Origin: Olavius algarvensis associated proteobacterium Delta 3
GTDB taxonomy: Bacteria; Desulfobacterota; Desulfobacteria; Desulfobacterales; CAFBRK01
Direction: 5' to 3'
DNA: 54,579 bases
NCBI GenBank assembly: GCA_903231505.1
Contig: CAFBRK010000134.1
Coordinates: 1-54,579, forward strand
The notes below the pieces were generated by a model. The model saw only the letters and a program-made list of their open reading frames with translations, was not told the origin of the DNA and searched no databases. Both the position numbers and the translations under genes were made by a program. This document shows positions 26,194 to 35,995 of this stretch, one piece after another (positions within the stretch are counted from its first letter, which is position 1; the number at the start of each line of letters is the position of its first letter).

Positions 26194-28595
26194 TCAATCG
26201 TTACCCCGCCGGCCGCGAGCCGCAACGACCGCCGCCCATGATACCAGGTAGGCGGCAACGGCCGCCACCAGGATGGTCGAAAGCCCCTTGCTGACGGCGA
26301 TCTGGGCGGCAGCGATGGAGCCGATCACCGAGGTGCATCCGTTGGCGGCCCAACCGTAAGCGCGTTCCAATGGGCTGTCCAGAAGATATTGCATGCCCAT
26401 CGGAAAGGGAAGCCCCAGGACCAGGCCGATGGGTACCAGCATGCCGACGGCCGCTGCCTGCCGAATGCCCTCCGGCATCACCAGTATCCCTTGAAACAGC
26501 CATTCCGTTCCAGCAAACGTGACAAACAGAACCGCTGCCACCAACAGAAGCACATACGGGATCGACCTGTCAGGCAGTCGGCTCGACAGCATGCCGCCGA
26601 TCCCCGAAAAGACCAGTAACCCGGCAAGGACCACGGTCATGCTGATGATGGGATCACCCAGGACGAGCACCAGCTTGTAGATCAGGTACATTTCCGCCAG
26701 CATGAAGCCGGCCCCCACCCCGAGAAAGTAGAGAATGCCGGATAAAGAGATCTTCTTCACGGATCGACGCGCGGATATCAACGGAAGACCCATCAGTAAG
26801 GCAGCGACGGCAGCGGCCTCGATCAGGACGACCACGATGACCACCTCTCCGGACAGGAGCAGCGTGTACAACCGACCGCCGAACGAGTGATAGATGGAGC
26901 CGATGCGGTCCCATCGCAGAAAACGGTTCGGAAAGGGGCGATCGTCGCTCTGGGGCGCCACGTCGAGCAGATTCTCCGAGAAATATCGCTGCTCCGTACC
27001 GTCCCGGTACGCGGATTCCAGTCGCCGCAGCGCGTCGTGATGGAAGGGGCATCGAAAATGTTGTATCGGTTGACGACATCCGGATGGGGTGTTTTCAGAT
27101 AAACGACGTCAAAATTCAACCGTTTGGAGAAGTTCATCAGCGATTCCGAATCGATGACGGGGGTCCGCGTTGCCAACAGGGTAAACGTATCCCAATTGCG
27201 CACCACCGCCAGGCGGGCTTCCGGATCGACAACCCCGGCGTCGAGAAGGCCCTGCCGTGCTGCAGCCCAGAGACGCACCACATCCGCGGGGGGCAGCCGC
27301 AGACGGCCGGAAACGACCAGTATTCCGGTGTCTGTCAGGTGGGCGATGTACTCTGCCATAGCCGGGGTGGTGAGCAAAAACGACTGATCCAGAGCCCCTG
27401 CGCCCGGCATGGACGGTCCCCATGATTCGACATGGATGACATCGTAACGCTGCCCGGTTCCGGCAAGGAACGCTCTGGGGTGTTGGTCCCGGACATTCAG
27501 ACCATAATGTTCCCGGATCCATCTGGCCGAAAGGGGATGCGGATCCAGAACGGTGATGTCGCGAACTCCGGAAGCCAGGGCGCAGGCAATGGCCAGACCG
27601 CCACCGCGCTGGATGATTAACGCCCGATCGGGCCGACCTGCCAGATGATAGCCTGAAAAAGAGTGGGTCCATCGGGCAAAATCCAGACCGGGGCGTCCTG
27701 CCCGGTCATACAGTATCGTTTGATCGTCGGCATCCCGGAACAGCGCCGATTGGGGGGGCAGTTTGTCGGTATACGTCAAGCTGAGCCCGGGGGCGAACCG
27801 GAGGTAGGGGCTTTCGACCCGGTCGATTCGGCCTCGAATACTTCCCCCGCTCCAGGAGATACGTGTGTCGGGAAACCGGAGGGTGTGGGAAAGCAACTTG
27901 TAATCGGAGGGAAAGATGTCCAGCAACCCCCCCTGGCGCCAGAGAAACAGGGCGGCCGCAATGGCCATGATGATGCACCATGCGGCAATCACAGGGCTGT
28001 AGCGTCGGTACGTGAAACGGTCTTTCGCAGATAACCGAACGGCGCCGATCGGAACCAGCGCCAGACAGGGGATGCAGGCGATCAGCACCAGGAGCTGTCC
28101 CTCCTCAAAATAGCGCAACAGCCAGTACGGCAGCAGAGCGCCGCAGGCGGATCCGCCCATGGTGGCAAAGTAGGTGAATCGGATGGTATCCGGAAAGCCC
28201 GTGTAGGCTATGGAGATGGCGGATCCGGCAACGAAAAAGGGAAGGGCCAGGGTCAGATAGGCCAGCAGCAGATATACCCCCTGGACCGGTTCCAGGGGGA
28301 GCAGGAAATAGTCGAGGGGAAGCCGCAACAGGGTCAGAAAAGCGCCCAGTCCCGATACGGTATACAGCGCGACCAGCATGGCGAGACCGGACGGCCTGGT
28401 GAAGCGGGTCTGCCAACCCGGTATGTGGGTTTCGACCAGGCTCAATACGGTGCCGCTGGCGGCAAATCCGAAAAGGGCAAGGCTGATCACCATAAACGAC
28501 AGATGATTCCACTGGGTGATGGCGAACACACGGGTGAGAACAACCTCGAAGGCCAGGGCGGAAAGGGAGAGAAAAAAGACGGCGGCGTGGATCAT
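26194..28595 (-). pseudogene. Frameshifted polytopic membrane spermidine-synthase-like protein
   Basis: Two adjacent frames together form one ~800-aa protein. It starts at ATG 28595 (ATGA overlap with the isoaspartate methyltransferase) with six to eight membrane helices, then a spermidine-synthase-like Rossmann domain (ALIIQRGGGLAIACALASG, ITVLDPHPL, YDVIHVESWG), then a second set of helices ending near 26194. Frame 1 is clean up to YNIFDAP, after which FHHDALRRLESAYRDGTEQR and VAPQSDDRPFPNRF follow in another frame. One missing base in GCCCCTTCC (27043-27050) explains the break. It may be a true mutation or a sequencing error. The intact family is typically annotated as a fused MFS/spermidine synthase; polyamine synthesis is not assured. 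Confidence 0.85.
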
Positions 28596-29386
28596 GGAGG
28601 CGACGTGTCCTGCCCCTTCAACGCACGACCGGTCATGGGCACAAAGAGCACGCCGGTGATCTGCCGCACGGAGGTGTCGGTGCCGAATTTGGTCACCAGG
28701 ATCAGGTTCTGGTAGCTGAAGGGGTTCCCCAGGGGAAGCACCAGGCGCCCCCCGACCTTGAGCTGACCCAGCAGCGGCGGGGGGATATGATCCACCGCCG
28801 CCGTGATCATGATAGCATCGAAGGGGCCGGCGTCCTCCCAACCGAAATAGCCGTCTCCATGCCGGACGTGCACATTGTCGTAATGCAGAGTTGCCAGCCG
28901 GTCTTTCGCCTTCTCGTAGAGATCTTTCTTGATCTCCATGGAGTAGACGTCCCCGGCGACATGGGAGAGGACGGCCGCCTGATAGCCGGAACCGGTGCCG
29001 ATCTCCAGAACCCTGTCTTGTTTGTTGAGCGCCAACAGCTCCGTCATCAGTGCAACGATGTAGGGTTGGGAAATGGTTTGTCCGGCCCCGATGGGCAGGG
29101 GATGATCCCGATACGCGCTATCGTGAAGATTTCCAGGAACAAACAGATGCCGCGGCACCCGACGCATGGCACCGAGCACATCGGGGTTGCGGATCCCCCG
29201 GGCCTGAATCTGGCCGGCCACCATCTGAAGGCGCCGCTGTCGAAATACGGCGGAATCCCCTGCCACATCTGCCGGGGCAACCCGGGTGGGAAACGCCAGG
29301 AACAACAGCGACACCGACAGGATAAGGCGCATCCACCGATCGACGCGGTGCCCCATGGAAATTGGATGTTTATCGACAAACGTCAT
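28592..29386 (-). CDS. pcm: Protein-L-isoaspartate O-methyltransferase (secreted or anchored form)
   Basis: A SAM-dependent repair enzyme that methylates isoaspartyl residues in aged proteins. Length 264 aa, longer than cytosolic Pcm (about 210 aa) because of an N-terminal basic segment and hydrophobic helix (about 19-38), suggesting export or anchoring. Motifs: RVPRHLFVP, PIGAGQTISQPYIVA, VLEIGTGSGYQAAVL and the DAIMITAAVDHIPPPLL segment. It overlaps the following membrane protein gene by four bases (ATGA), so the two are coupled. ATG at 29354 (MGHRV) is an alternative start. Confidence 0.92.
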   Translation of the reverse strand: MTFVDKHPISMGHRVDRWMRLILSVSLLFLAFPTRVAPADVAGDSAVFRQRRLQMVAGQIQARGIRNPDVLGAMRRVPRHLFVPGNLHDSAYRDHPLPIGAGQTISQPYIVALMTELLALNKQDRVLEIGTGSGYQAAVLSHVAGDVYSMEIKKDLYEKAKDRLATLHYDNVHVRHGDGYFGWEDAGPFDAIMITAAVDHIPPPLLGQLKVGGRLVLPLGNPFSYQNLILVTKFGTDTSVRQITGVLFVPMTGRALKGQDTSPP

Positions 29387-29587
29387 CTTTGCGCTCCGTC
29401 ACTCCGGCGACGGCCGGAGTCCAGTCGCCAGGTATAACGCCGGTTTCTCTCCCTCCAGGCGGTGTCGCAGTTCTAACCTGTCTCAAAACAGTACCTGAAA
29501 CGTGTCCGTCATGACAACATCATCCACCGCCCGGTGTTTCCGATTTCGGCACATCCTCGCAAGCCGGAATGACAAAAAGAGGGAAAC

Positions 29588-30856
29588 TCACTTCATGGTT
29601 TCTTTTATAAACAAACTCGACACAAACGCGATGATCGCACAGAAAAACAGGATGAGAAACGCCGAGCGGTAGCCGGCCGGCGTGAACGCGTCGCCGACTT
29701 TTCCGTGGGTATCCAGCACCCACCCGAGAACATGCTGGAAGACGGCCCCGCCGGAGAAGGGAAACAGGTTCACCAGACCGATGGAGGTTCCGGCGATCTG
29801 AACCGGATACAATTCTTTGGTGGCGGTAAAGCCGATGACCACGATGGCGCTGGAGAAAATCCCGAGCCCCAGACAGATCAGGTAAAGCCCTGGGACCGGA
29901 ATCCGGGCGGTGTAAAACGCCAGCAGTCCGGTAATTACAACCACCACGACGATGGACATCACGATGACCGGTTTGCGGGCCCGGAAGACATTGTTCGACA
30001 GATAGCTCAGCGCAGGGCTGCCGATGATCATCCCGATGGCGAGCATGGAGAGGATCCGTCCGGCGGCCTCTTTATCCAGGCCATGGACATGCATCAGATA
30101 AGGGCCGCCCCATAATCCCCCGAAGGAAAAGAACACACCGCAGTCAAAGAAGAACCAAATCGCCAGCGGCCAGAAATACCGGTTTTTCAGAACCATTGCC
30201 ACCCCCTCGCGAAGGCGGACCTTGGGGGCGGAGGATTGGGGCTGTGCTTCCGGAGGGGGCCATCCGAAGTCCGACGGTCGGTCCCTGACAAAAATCCAGA
30301 CCAGCAGGCCGAGCACCAGGGTGATGATGCCGACCACCACAAAAGACATCCGCCATCCGATTGCCGAACTGAGCCAGACCAGCGGTGTGGCGGCTGTCAG
30401 TGAACCGATACCCCCCATGGCCATCAGGATCCCGGTCATCAGCGCGAACTCTCCCACACGGAACCATTCCGCCAGGATTTTCATGGTCGGGACAAAGAGC
30501 ATGGCGACCCCAATGCCGACCAGGGTCCGTCCGATAATGGCGATCACAACGTTGGGGGCCAGGCCCAGAACGATAGAGCCGGCGAACGCCACAAAAAAGA
30601 AGAGCGTAATGCTCTTTCGGGGGCCCCATGAGTCTGAAAGAAGCCCTGCCGGAAGCTGCATCACCGCGTAGGGGTAAAAGTAGGCCGATCCCAGAAGTCC
30701 GGTCAGGGCGCCGCCGACCATCAGGTCGCGCATCATGTCAACGGCCACGACGGCGGGGCAGAGGCGGTGGAAATAGACCAGGACATAGCAGAGCGCCAGA
30801 ATCCAGAAGATCAGCCACCGGTAGCGCAGCATTTTTTGAAGGGTGTCTGTTGTCAC
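29588..30856 (-). CDS. MFS transporter (organophosphate/glycerol-3-phosphate-like branch)
   Basis: A 422-aa permease with 12 helices. It shows YFHRLCPAVVA in the first helix, the loop DSWGPRKSITLFF between helices 2 and 3, and LATGILMAMGGIGS-like glycine-rich helices; GLVNLFPFSGGAVFQ near the end is common in OPA-like members. The substrate is unknown. The upstream region is an array of repeats beginning within 50 bases of the start. Confidence 0.88.
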   Translation of the reverse strand: MTTDTLQKMLRYRWLIFWILALCYVLVYFHRLCPAVVAVDMMRDLMVGGALTGLLGSAYFYPYAVMQLPAGLLSDSWGPRKSITLFFFVAFAGSIVLGLAPNVVIAIIGRTLVGIGVAMLFVPTMKILAEWFRVGEFALMTGILMAMGGIGSLTAATPLVWLSSAIGWRMSFVVVGIITLVLGLLVWIFVRDRPSDFGWPPPEAQPQSSAPKVRLREGVAMVLKNRYFWPLAIWFFFDCGVFFSFGGLWGGPYLMHVHGLDKEAAGRILSMLAIGMIIGSPALSYLSNNVFRARKPVIVMSIVVVVVITGLLAFYTARIPVPGLYLICLGLGIFSSAIVVIGFTATKELYPVQIAGTSIGLVNLFPFSGGAVFQHVLGWVLDTHGKVGDAFTPAGYRSAFLILFFCAIIAFVSSLFIKETMK

Positions 30857-30936
30857 GGCAGTCCTCGGACCAAAAGATCGAAGCTTACGTCTTCATTTAA
30901 CCTACGCCGCACAAGCCGCTGGACAGGCGGGCCCAC

Positions 30937-31030
30937 CCTTCGACTCGCTCTGCTCGCTCAGGGCAAGCGGGCCAACGGGCCCACGGGCAAACGGGCCCAC
31001 GGGCCAACGGGCCCACGGGCCAACGGGGTG
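30937..31030 (+). repeat. 8-bp tandem array, locus 3
   Basis: After a CTTCGACTCGCTCTGCTCGC motif, eight octamers (30967-31030) run in register: GCGGGCCA, ACGGGCCC, ACGGGCAA, ACGGGCCC, ACGGGCCA, ACGGGCCC, ACGGGCCA, ACGGGGTG. Confidence 0.87.
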
Positions 31031-31370
31031 CAGGATCCAGGATACCAGATACAACGGTTAGGGCATCTGGAGCACTGGCCCTGGATTCTGGCAGTTGCCA
31101 ACTACCCAATACCTGACGAAGGGCAAACCTGCAAACCGGCCAAACCGGCAAACCGGTTAACCGGCGAACTGGCCAACGGGCCCACGGGCAAACGGGCCCA
31201 CGGGCCAACGGGATGCAGGATCCAGGATACAAGATACAACGGTTAGGGCATCTGGAGTACTGGCCCTGGATTCTGGCAGTTGCCAACTACCCAATACCGA
31301 ATACCCAATACCTGACGAAGGGCAAACCTGCCAACCGGCAAACCGGTTAACCGGCGAACGGGCCCACGGG
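31029..31370 (+). repeat. 185-bp direct duplication of a mixed repeat cassette
   Basis: TGCAGGATCCAGGATAC begins at 31029 and again at 31214; the sequences that follow agree for at least 150 bases, including GTTAGGGCATCTGGAG, CCCTGGATTCTGGCAGTTGC and octamer runs of CCGGCAAA type. The second copy stops at the stop codon of the MBL-fold gene (31371). Small internal expansion (CCGAATACCCAATACC) distinguishes the copies. Confidence 0.85.
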
Positions 31371-32210
31371 CTAAAGGATCAATTCGGTATCCTGGGTCAG
31401 CGCAAAACAATCCATTTCGATGTGCTTGCTCAGCAGGATCTCTCGACAATCCGATACGATTTGATCCTGTTCATAGTCGGTGCGATCCTGATTGTGATGA
31501 AATAAACCGAACCGCGCCACCTCGGCCTCGATGGCCAGATTCAGCGCATCGATATACGTGGAGTGTCCCCAGGCACGTGTCTGAATGTATTCCTTCGGGG
31601 TGTATTCGGCATCGTGGATCAGAAGATCGGCACCCTCTGAAAATGTTCTATATTCCTCGGGTGTCCGGCCGCCGTGGTGCGGATGTCCGAGTTCGTTGTC
31701 GGTGAGGAAAACGAAGGTTTTGTCATCTTCGACAAATTTGAACCCGGAGCCCAGGTTTGGGTGATTCAGGTTTATGGGGGCTATCTTCATCGAATCGATT
31801 TCGTACATTTCCACGCATTCCGGGGTGTAAATGATTTCAGAGCGGAGTTCATCAAAAAGGAACGGAAAGTAGGGCAGGCTCATCGACCTGGCGATCAGTT
31901 TTTTGATATCCCCCTGGGCTAACGGGCATCCGATGAGATGGACGCGCGTCCGCTTGTCGTAAATCGGCTTGAAAAACGGAAATCCGAGAATGTGATCCCA
32001 GTGGGAGTGGGTGAACAGAAGATGGACATCGAATCGTTTTTCTTCCAGGAGCCTGTTGCCCAGGCGGCGGATGCCGGAGCCGGCGTCGATGATAATGATC
32101 TCATCATTCTGTGTCCGAATTTCAATACAGGTGGTGTCTCCACCATATTTTCGGTAATCGTCTCCGGAAACAGGAATGGACCCTCTTGCTCCGTAGCATC
32201 GAATGATCAT
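31371..32210 (-). CDS. MBL-fold metallo-hydrolase (RNase Z / class II phosphodiesterase-like)
   Basis: A 279-aa metallo-beta-lactamase-fold hydrolase. It starts directly with the strand MIIRCYGARGSIPVSG, has DAGSGIRRLG, the zinc motif THSHWDH (68-73), HDAEYTPKEY and a late WGHSTYIDAL and LFHHNQDRTD, which supply the remaining metal ligands. This pattern is that of Lactamase_B_2 proteins related to cyclic-nucleotide phosphodiesterases; the substrate is not known. Its 3' end is embedded in an octamer array, so the stop TAG is followed at once by repeat sequence. Confidence 0.9.
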   Translation of the reverse strand: MIIRCYGARGSIPVSGDDYRKYGGDTTCIEIRTQNDEIIIIDAGSGIRRLGNRLLEEKRFDVHLLFTHSHWDHILGFPFFKPIYDKRTRVHLIGCPLAQGDIKKLIARSMSLPYFPFLFDELRSEIIYTPECVEMYEIDSMKIAPINLNHPNLGSGFKFVEDDKTFVFLTDNELGHPHHGGRTPEEYRTFSEGADLLIHDAEYTPKEYIQTRAWGHSTYIDALNLAIEAEVARFGLFHHNQDRTDYEQDQIVSDCREILLSKHIEMDCFALTQDTELIL

Positions 32211-32534
32211 GAATCCATCTCCATCGGTCAGGCATCATCCAGGTCGTTCTGGGGACGTGCACGCAAGAGTGACCGCAAATACTGAATTAACACCAAAATC
32301 TATGTTAAATAGCTGATAATATCAACCTTTTTTATGGACCCGATCCCGATTCGGTGTCGATTCAGAATAAACGCGCGTCGGTAAAGCCATTTGCGTCCTC
32401 TGCGACCCTGCGGTCATCGGTTCCATCAGGTTCAATCCACGCCTTGATATTGTCAACCATTGCCGGATATATTATACAAAAACCATTCCAGGATATCCTG
32501 ACACCAGCCGTGAGCCCTTTCGGATGGAGGTGCC
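32211..32534. repeat. Gene-free gap with partial dispersed repeat B (32391-32426)
   Basis: TTGCGTCCTCTGCGACCCTG and CGGTCATCGGTTCCAT match the distal half of repeat B (8635-8714 and 46781-46860); the TATAG end is missing. Nothing else is recognised in this gap. Confidence 0.6.
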
Positions 32535-32936
32535 ATGATCGAAACACCTGAAAAAATATCGCCGCTAAAGAAAGTGCGTCTGTCATTGGAGGCGGGTACT
32601 GTGCCGGAGACCATGGACCTCACAGATCGACCGCTCACCTTCGAGTTCATCATCGGGATTGGAAAGGGAGGACTGGCACCGTTAGAGGCCCGGCTGATGG
32701 AAAAACTGCCGGGCGATGAACTTCATCTGCGTCTGAATGGAAACGAATTGCCGGCATTGTTGGAGCATCTGGTGTCCTCTTTTCCCTACACACCGCAGAC
32801 AGATGCACCATTTTACATGAAACTTCAGATTCTCGGGATCACAACGCCGGAAAGCCGGGAGGTTGTTCGGGCCATGGCATCGACCACCGGTTGTGGAGAC
32901 GGCTGCTGCGGCACCCATTTTCAATTACCCGAATAA
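32535..32936 (+). CDS. FKBP-like protein with C-terminal Cys/His cluster
   Basis: A 133-aa protein. RPLTFEFIIGIGKGGLAPLE followed by LPGDELHLRL resembles the core of SlyD/FKBP peptidyl-prolyl isomerases, but the usual catalytic aromatic residues are not evident, so catalytic activity is doubtful. The tail carries CGDGCCGTH, a likely metal-binding cluster reminiscent of SlyD tails. A good site (GGAGGTGCC) precedes the ATG. It lies upstream of the symporter-kinase pair on the same strand. Confidence 0.65.
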   Translation: MIETPEKISPLKKVRLSLEAGTVPETMDLTDRPLTFEFIIGIGKGGLAPLEARLMEKLPGDELHLRLNGNELPALLEHLVSSFPYTPQTDAPFYMKLQILGITTPESREVVRAMASTTGCGDGCCGTHFQLPE

Positions 32937-33041
32937 ATTATGGGTCATCTCCTGATGCGTTGTCATGTGGTGATGGAAACACCCTATCTGCATTTCCCTT
33001 TCGAGCGATCAGGTCCCATGGCTGAAACGGGCTGAACAACC

Positions 33042-33269
33042 ATGACTAAAGAGAGCGTTAGAAATCGCAGGCTCGTCGGTGTATTTCTTCTCGGGATCCT
33101 CCTTTTCAACTATCCTGTGTTGTCCCTTTTCAATCTGACCTATCGGATATTCGGCATTCCGCTACTGTATCTCTACACATTTTTAGCCTGGGCAGTGATC
33201 ATCGGCCTGATTGCCCTGGTCACCAAGGTGAAGGTCGCCCGGCCAAAGGCGACAGGAAACACGGACTGA
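33042..33269 (+). CDS. Small two-helix membrane protein coupled to the sensor kinase (CbrX-like)
   Basis: A 75-aa protein with a basic N-terminus and two hydrophobic helices (about 12-30 and 38-62), containing NLTYRIFGIPLLYLYTFLAW. Small membrane proteins of this type lie upstream of CbrA-like kinases (CbrX) and of SSS transporters (DUF3311-like). The stop overlaps the kinase start by one base (TGATG), so translation is coupled. It may assist membrane assembly or transport by the kinase. Confidence 0.8.
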   Translation: MTKESVRNRRLVGVFLLGILLFNYPVLSLFNLTYRIFGIPLLYLYTFLAWAVIIGLIALVTKVKVARPKATGNTD

Positions 33270-35995
33270 TGCTGGAAACCGGCACCATTCTCTTTATCTC
33301 CTTTTTGTATATCGGGCTGTTGTTTGCCATTGCCTACTACGGAGACCGTCGTGCCGACGTGGGCCGGAGCATCATCAGCAATCCCTATATCTATGCGCTT
33401 TCACTGGCGGTTTACTGTACGGCCTGGACGTTTTATGGGAGCGTGGGGCGGGCCGCATCATCCGGACTGGGGTTCTTGCCCGTTTACATCGGTCCCACGC
33501 TTGCGGCGGCCTCCGGATGGCTCATCCTGAGAAAAATTATCCGTATCAGCAAAGTCCACCGGATTACATCCATCGCGGATTTTATCGCTTCCAGGTACGG
33601 AAAGAGCGCGACCCTTGCCGCTGTCGTCACCATTATCGCCGTTTTCGGAATTGTCCCCTACATATCGCTGCAGCTCAAGGCGATATCCATCAGTTTTCTC
33701 CTCATTCAGGAATATCCGACCATCGCCATGCCGCCACAGGGGACCGATTTGCCGATATTCCAGGATACCGCATTTTATGTGGCCATGCTGCTGGCGCTGT
33801 TCGCGCTGCTGTTTGGCACCCGGCATCTGGATGCCACCGAGCGCCATGAGGGACTGGTGGCCGCCATTGCCTTCGAGTCGCTGGTCAAATTGATCGCGTT
33901 TCTTGCCGTCGGCGCGTTCGTCACTTACGGGATCTACAACGGCATGGCGGATCTCGTCGGGCAGGTCGATGCCCATCCCGAGCTTCGGGCGGATTTGACC
34001 CTCGGCAGCCAGCCCGGCGCCTTCAGCAACTGGGGCATATCGATACTTCTTTCCATGCTGGCGGTTCTCTTCTTGCCGAGGCAGTTCCAGTTGGCGGTGG
34101 TGGAGAATGTTGACGAAGAACACCTGAAAAAAGCGATCTGGCTGTTTCCGTTGTATCTGTTGGCCATCAATATCTTCGTGCTGCCCATTGCTTTCGGCGG
34201 GGTGTTGCATTTTCCCGGTGGGGAGGTGGATGCCGACACCTTCGTGCTGACATTGCCGATGGCCAACCATCAGCAGGCATTGGCGCTCCTCGTATTTATC
34301 GGCGGCATGTCGGCGGCCACCGGCATGGTCATCGTGGAGACCGTGGCCATGTCCACCATGATCTGCAACGATCTGGTCATGCCGACGCTCCTGCGGCTGC
34401 CCCTGCTGACGCTGACCCGGGTTCCGGACTTGAGCACGCTCCTTCTGGCCATTCGCCGGGCCGGTATCATTCTCGTGCTCATGCTCGGATATGCCTATTA
34501 CCATTTCATCGGAGAGCATTATACCCTGGTGTCCATCGGGTTGATTTCGTTCACGGCGGTTGCCCAGTTCGGTCCGCCCATCATCGGCGGCATTTTCTGG
34601 AAAGCGGGAACGCGGGCCGGCGCCCTCTGCGGGCTGATCGCCGGCTTCATCCTCTGGGGGTACTGCCTGGTGCTCCCGTCATTGTCCGAGGCGGGCTTTT
34701 TGCCTTCCAGCCTGATTACCCAGGGACCGTTTGGCATCGAGCTGCTGCGACCGTATCAGCTGTTTGGTCTGCAGGATTTCGACCACGTACCCCATGCCGT
34801 TTTCTGGAGTCTGCTGTTCAATACCGGGCTGTACATCGGGGTCTCTTTGCTGAGCCGGGCCTCCGCCATCGAGCACAACCAGGCCGCCCTTTTTGTCGAT
34901 GTATTCCAAAGGCCGGATGCCCCCGGGAATTCGACGATCTGGAGGGGTACGGCCTCTGTGCCCGACATCCGTTCCATGCTCCAGCGGTTCCTTGGGCGGG
35001 AACGGGCCGACAGGGCCCTGGCCATGTATTCCAGCCAGTACCAGTCGGACTGGGAAAGTGCGCCGACCGCTGATCCGGCCCTGGTCAGCTACGCGGAGAA
35101 GCTGCTGGCCGGTGCCATCGGTTCGGCCTCGGCCCGGGTCATGGTGGCCTCCATCGAAAAGGAAGAGCCTTTAGGGATCGCTGAAGTCATGGAGATTCTC
35201 GATGAAGCCCGGCAGGTGATTGCCTACAGCCGAAAGCTGGAAACCATTACCACGGAATTGAAGGCCGCCAACGAACGGCTCCAGGAATTGGACCGGCTCA
35301 AGGACCAGTTCATTTCCACCGTGACGCACGAGCTGCGGACCCCGTTGACATCGATCCGATCCATCGCGGAAATCCTGCATGACACGCCGGAATTAAACTC
35401 CGACAGGCACGCCGAGTTCACAGCCATTGTCATCAAGGAATCCGAACGGCTCACACGGCTGATCGGCCAGGTGCTTGATTTCCAGAAGATGGAGTCGGGC
35501 AGAATGCAATGGCAGCTCGCTGCCACGGATTTACGGGATGTTCTCCGGGATGCGGTGGATGCGACACGCCAGCTTGTTCAGGAACAGCCGATTACCCTCA
35601 GGTTGACCTTGCCCGATCAGGTGCCGCCGATTCAGGGAGACCGGGACCGCCTGGTCCAGGTGATCGTGAACCTGATATCCAATGCGGTGAAGTTCTGCCG
35701 GCCCGAAGAGGGCCTCATCGACATCACTCTCAAGGAGATCGATGCGCATCTGCAGGTGGATGTGACAGACAACGGCATCGGTATCCGTGATGAGGATCAG
35801 AAGAAGATTTTCGAGGAATTTCGGCAGCTCAAAACCGATGCCGGGGGCCGGCCCCGGGGCACCGGGCTGGGGTTGCCCATCACCAAACGGATTATCGAGT
35901 TCCACGGTGGACGGATATGGGTCAGCAGCCGCCGCGGGGAGGGATCGACCTTTTCCTTTATTCTTCCGAAAGAATGGAAGGGGGCGGATGCGTAG
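33269..35995 (+). CDS. Sodium/solute symporter-histidine kinase fusion (CbrA-like)
   Basis: A 908-aa membrane sensor. Residues 1-530 form an SSS/SLC5 transporter domain of about 13 helices (AVYCTAWTFYGSVG, FLPVYIGPTLAA). About 560-660 fit a STAC linker (RFLGRERADRAL, EKLLAGAIGSASARVMV, EVMEILDEARQVIAYS). The kinase follows directly, without PAS: HisKA STVTHELRTPLTS with phospho-accepting His about 686, N-box RLVQVIVNLISNAVKF, DNGIGI (about 834) and GTGLGLPI (about 864). CbrA of Pseudomonas has the same plan plus PAS and works with an NtrC-type regulator CbrB. No receiver or regulator gene follows, so the partner is elsewhere. It may sense an amino or organic acid by transport. Confidence 0.93.
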   Translation: MLETGTILFISFLYIGLLFAIAYYGDRRADVGRSIISNPYIYALSLAVYCTAWTFYGSVGRAASSGLGFLPVYIGPTLAAASGWLILRKIIRISKVHRITSIADFIASRYGKSATLAAVVTIIAVFGIVPYISLQLKAISISFLLIQEYPTIAMPPQGTDLPIFQDTAFYVAMLLALFALLFGTRHLDATERHEGLVAAIAFESLVKLIAFLAVGAFVTYGIYNGMADLVGQVDAHPELRADLTLGSQPGAFSNWGISILLSMLAVLFLPRQFQLAVVENVDEEHLKKAIWLFPLYLLAINIFVLPIAFGGVLHFPGGEVDADTFVLTLPMANHQQALALLVFIGGMSAATGMVIVETVAMSTMICNDLVMPTLLRLPLLTLTRVPDLSTLLLAIRRAGIILVLMLGYAYYHFIGEHYTLVSIGLISFTAVAQFGPPIIGGIFWKAGTRAGALCGLIAGFILWGYCLVLPSLSEAGFLPSSLITQGPFGIELLRPYQLFGLQDFDHVPHAVFWSLLFNTGLYIGVSLLSRASAIEHNQAALFVDVFQRPDAPGNSTIWRGTASVPDIRSMLQRFLGRERADRALAMYSSQYQSDWESAPTADPALVSYAEKLLAGAIGSASARVMVASIEKEEPLGIAEVMEILDEARQVIAYSRKLETITTELKAANERLQELDRLKDQFISTVTHELRTPLTSIRSIAEILHDTPELNSDRHAEFTAIVIKESERLTRLIGQVLDFQKMESGRMQWQLAATDLRDVLRDAVDATRQLVQEQPITLRLTLPDQVPPIQGDRDRLVQVIVNLISNAVKFCRPEEGLIDITLKEIDAHLQVDVTDNGIGIRDEDQKKIFEEFRQLKTDAGGRPRGTGLGLPITKRIIEFHGGRIWVSSRRGEGSTFSFILPKEWKGADA

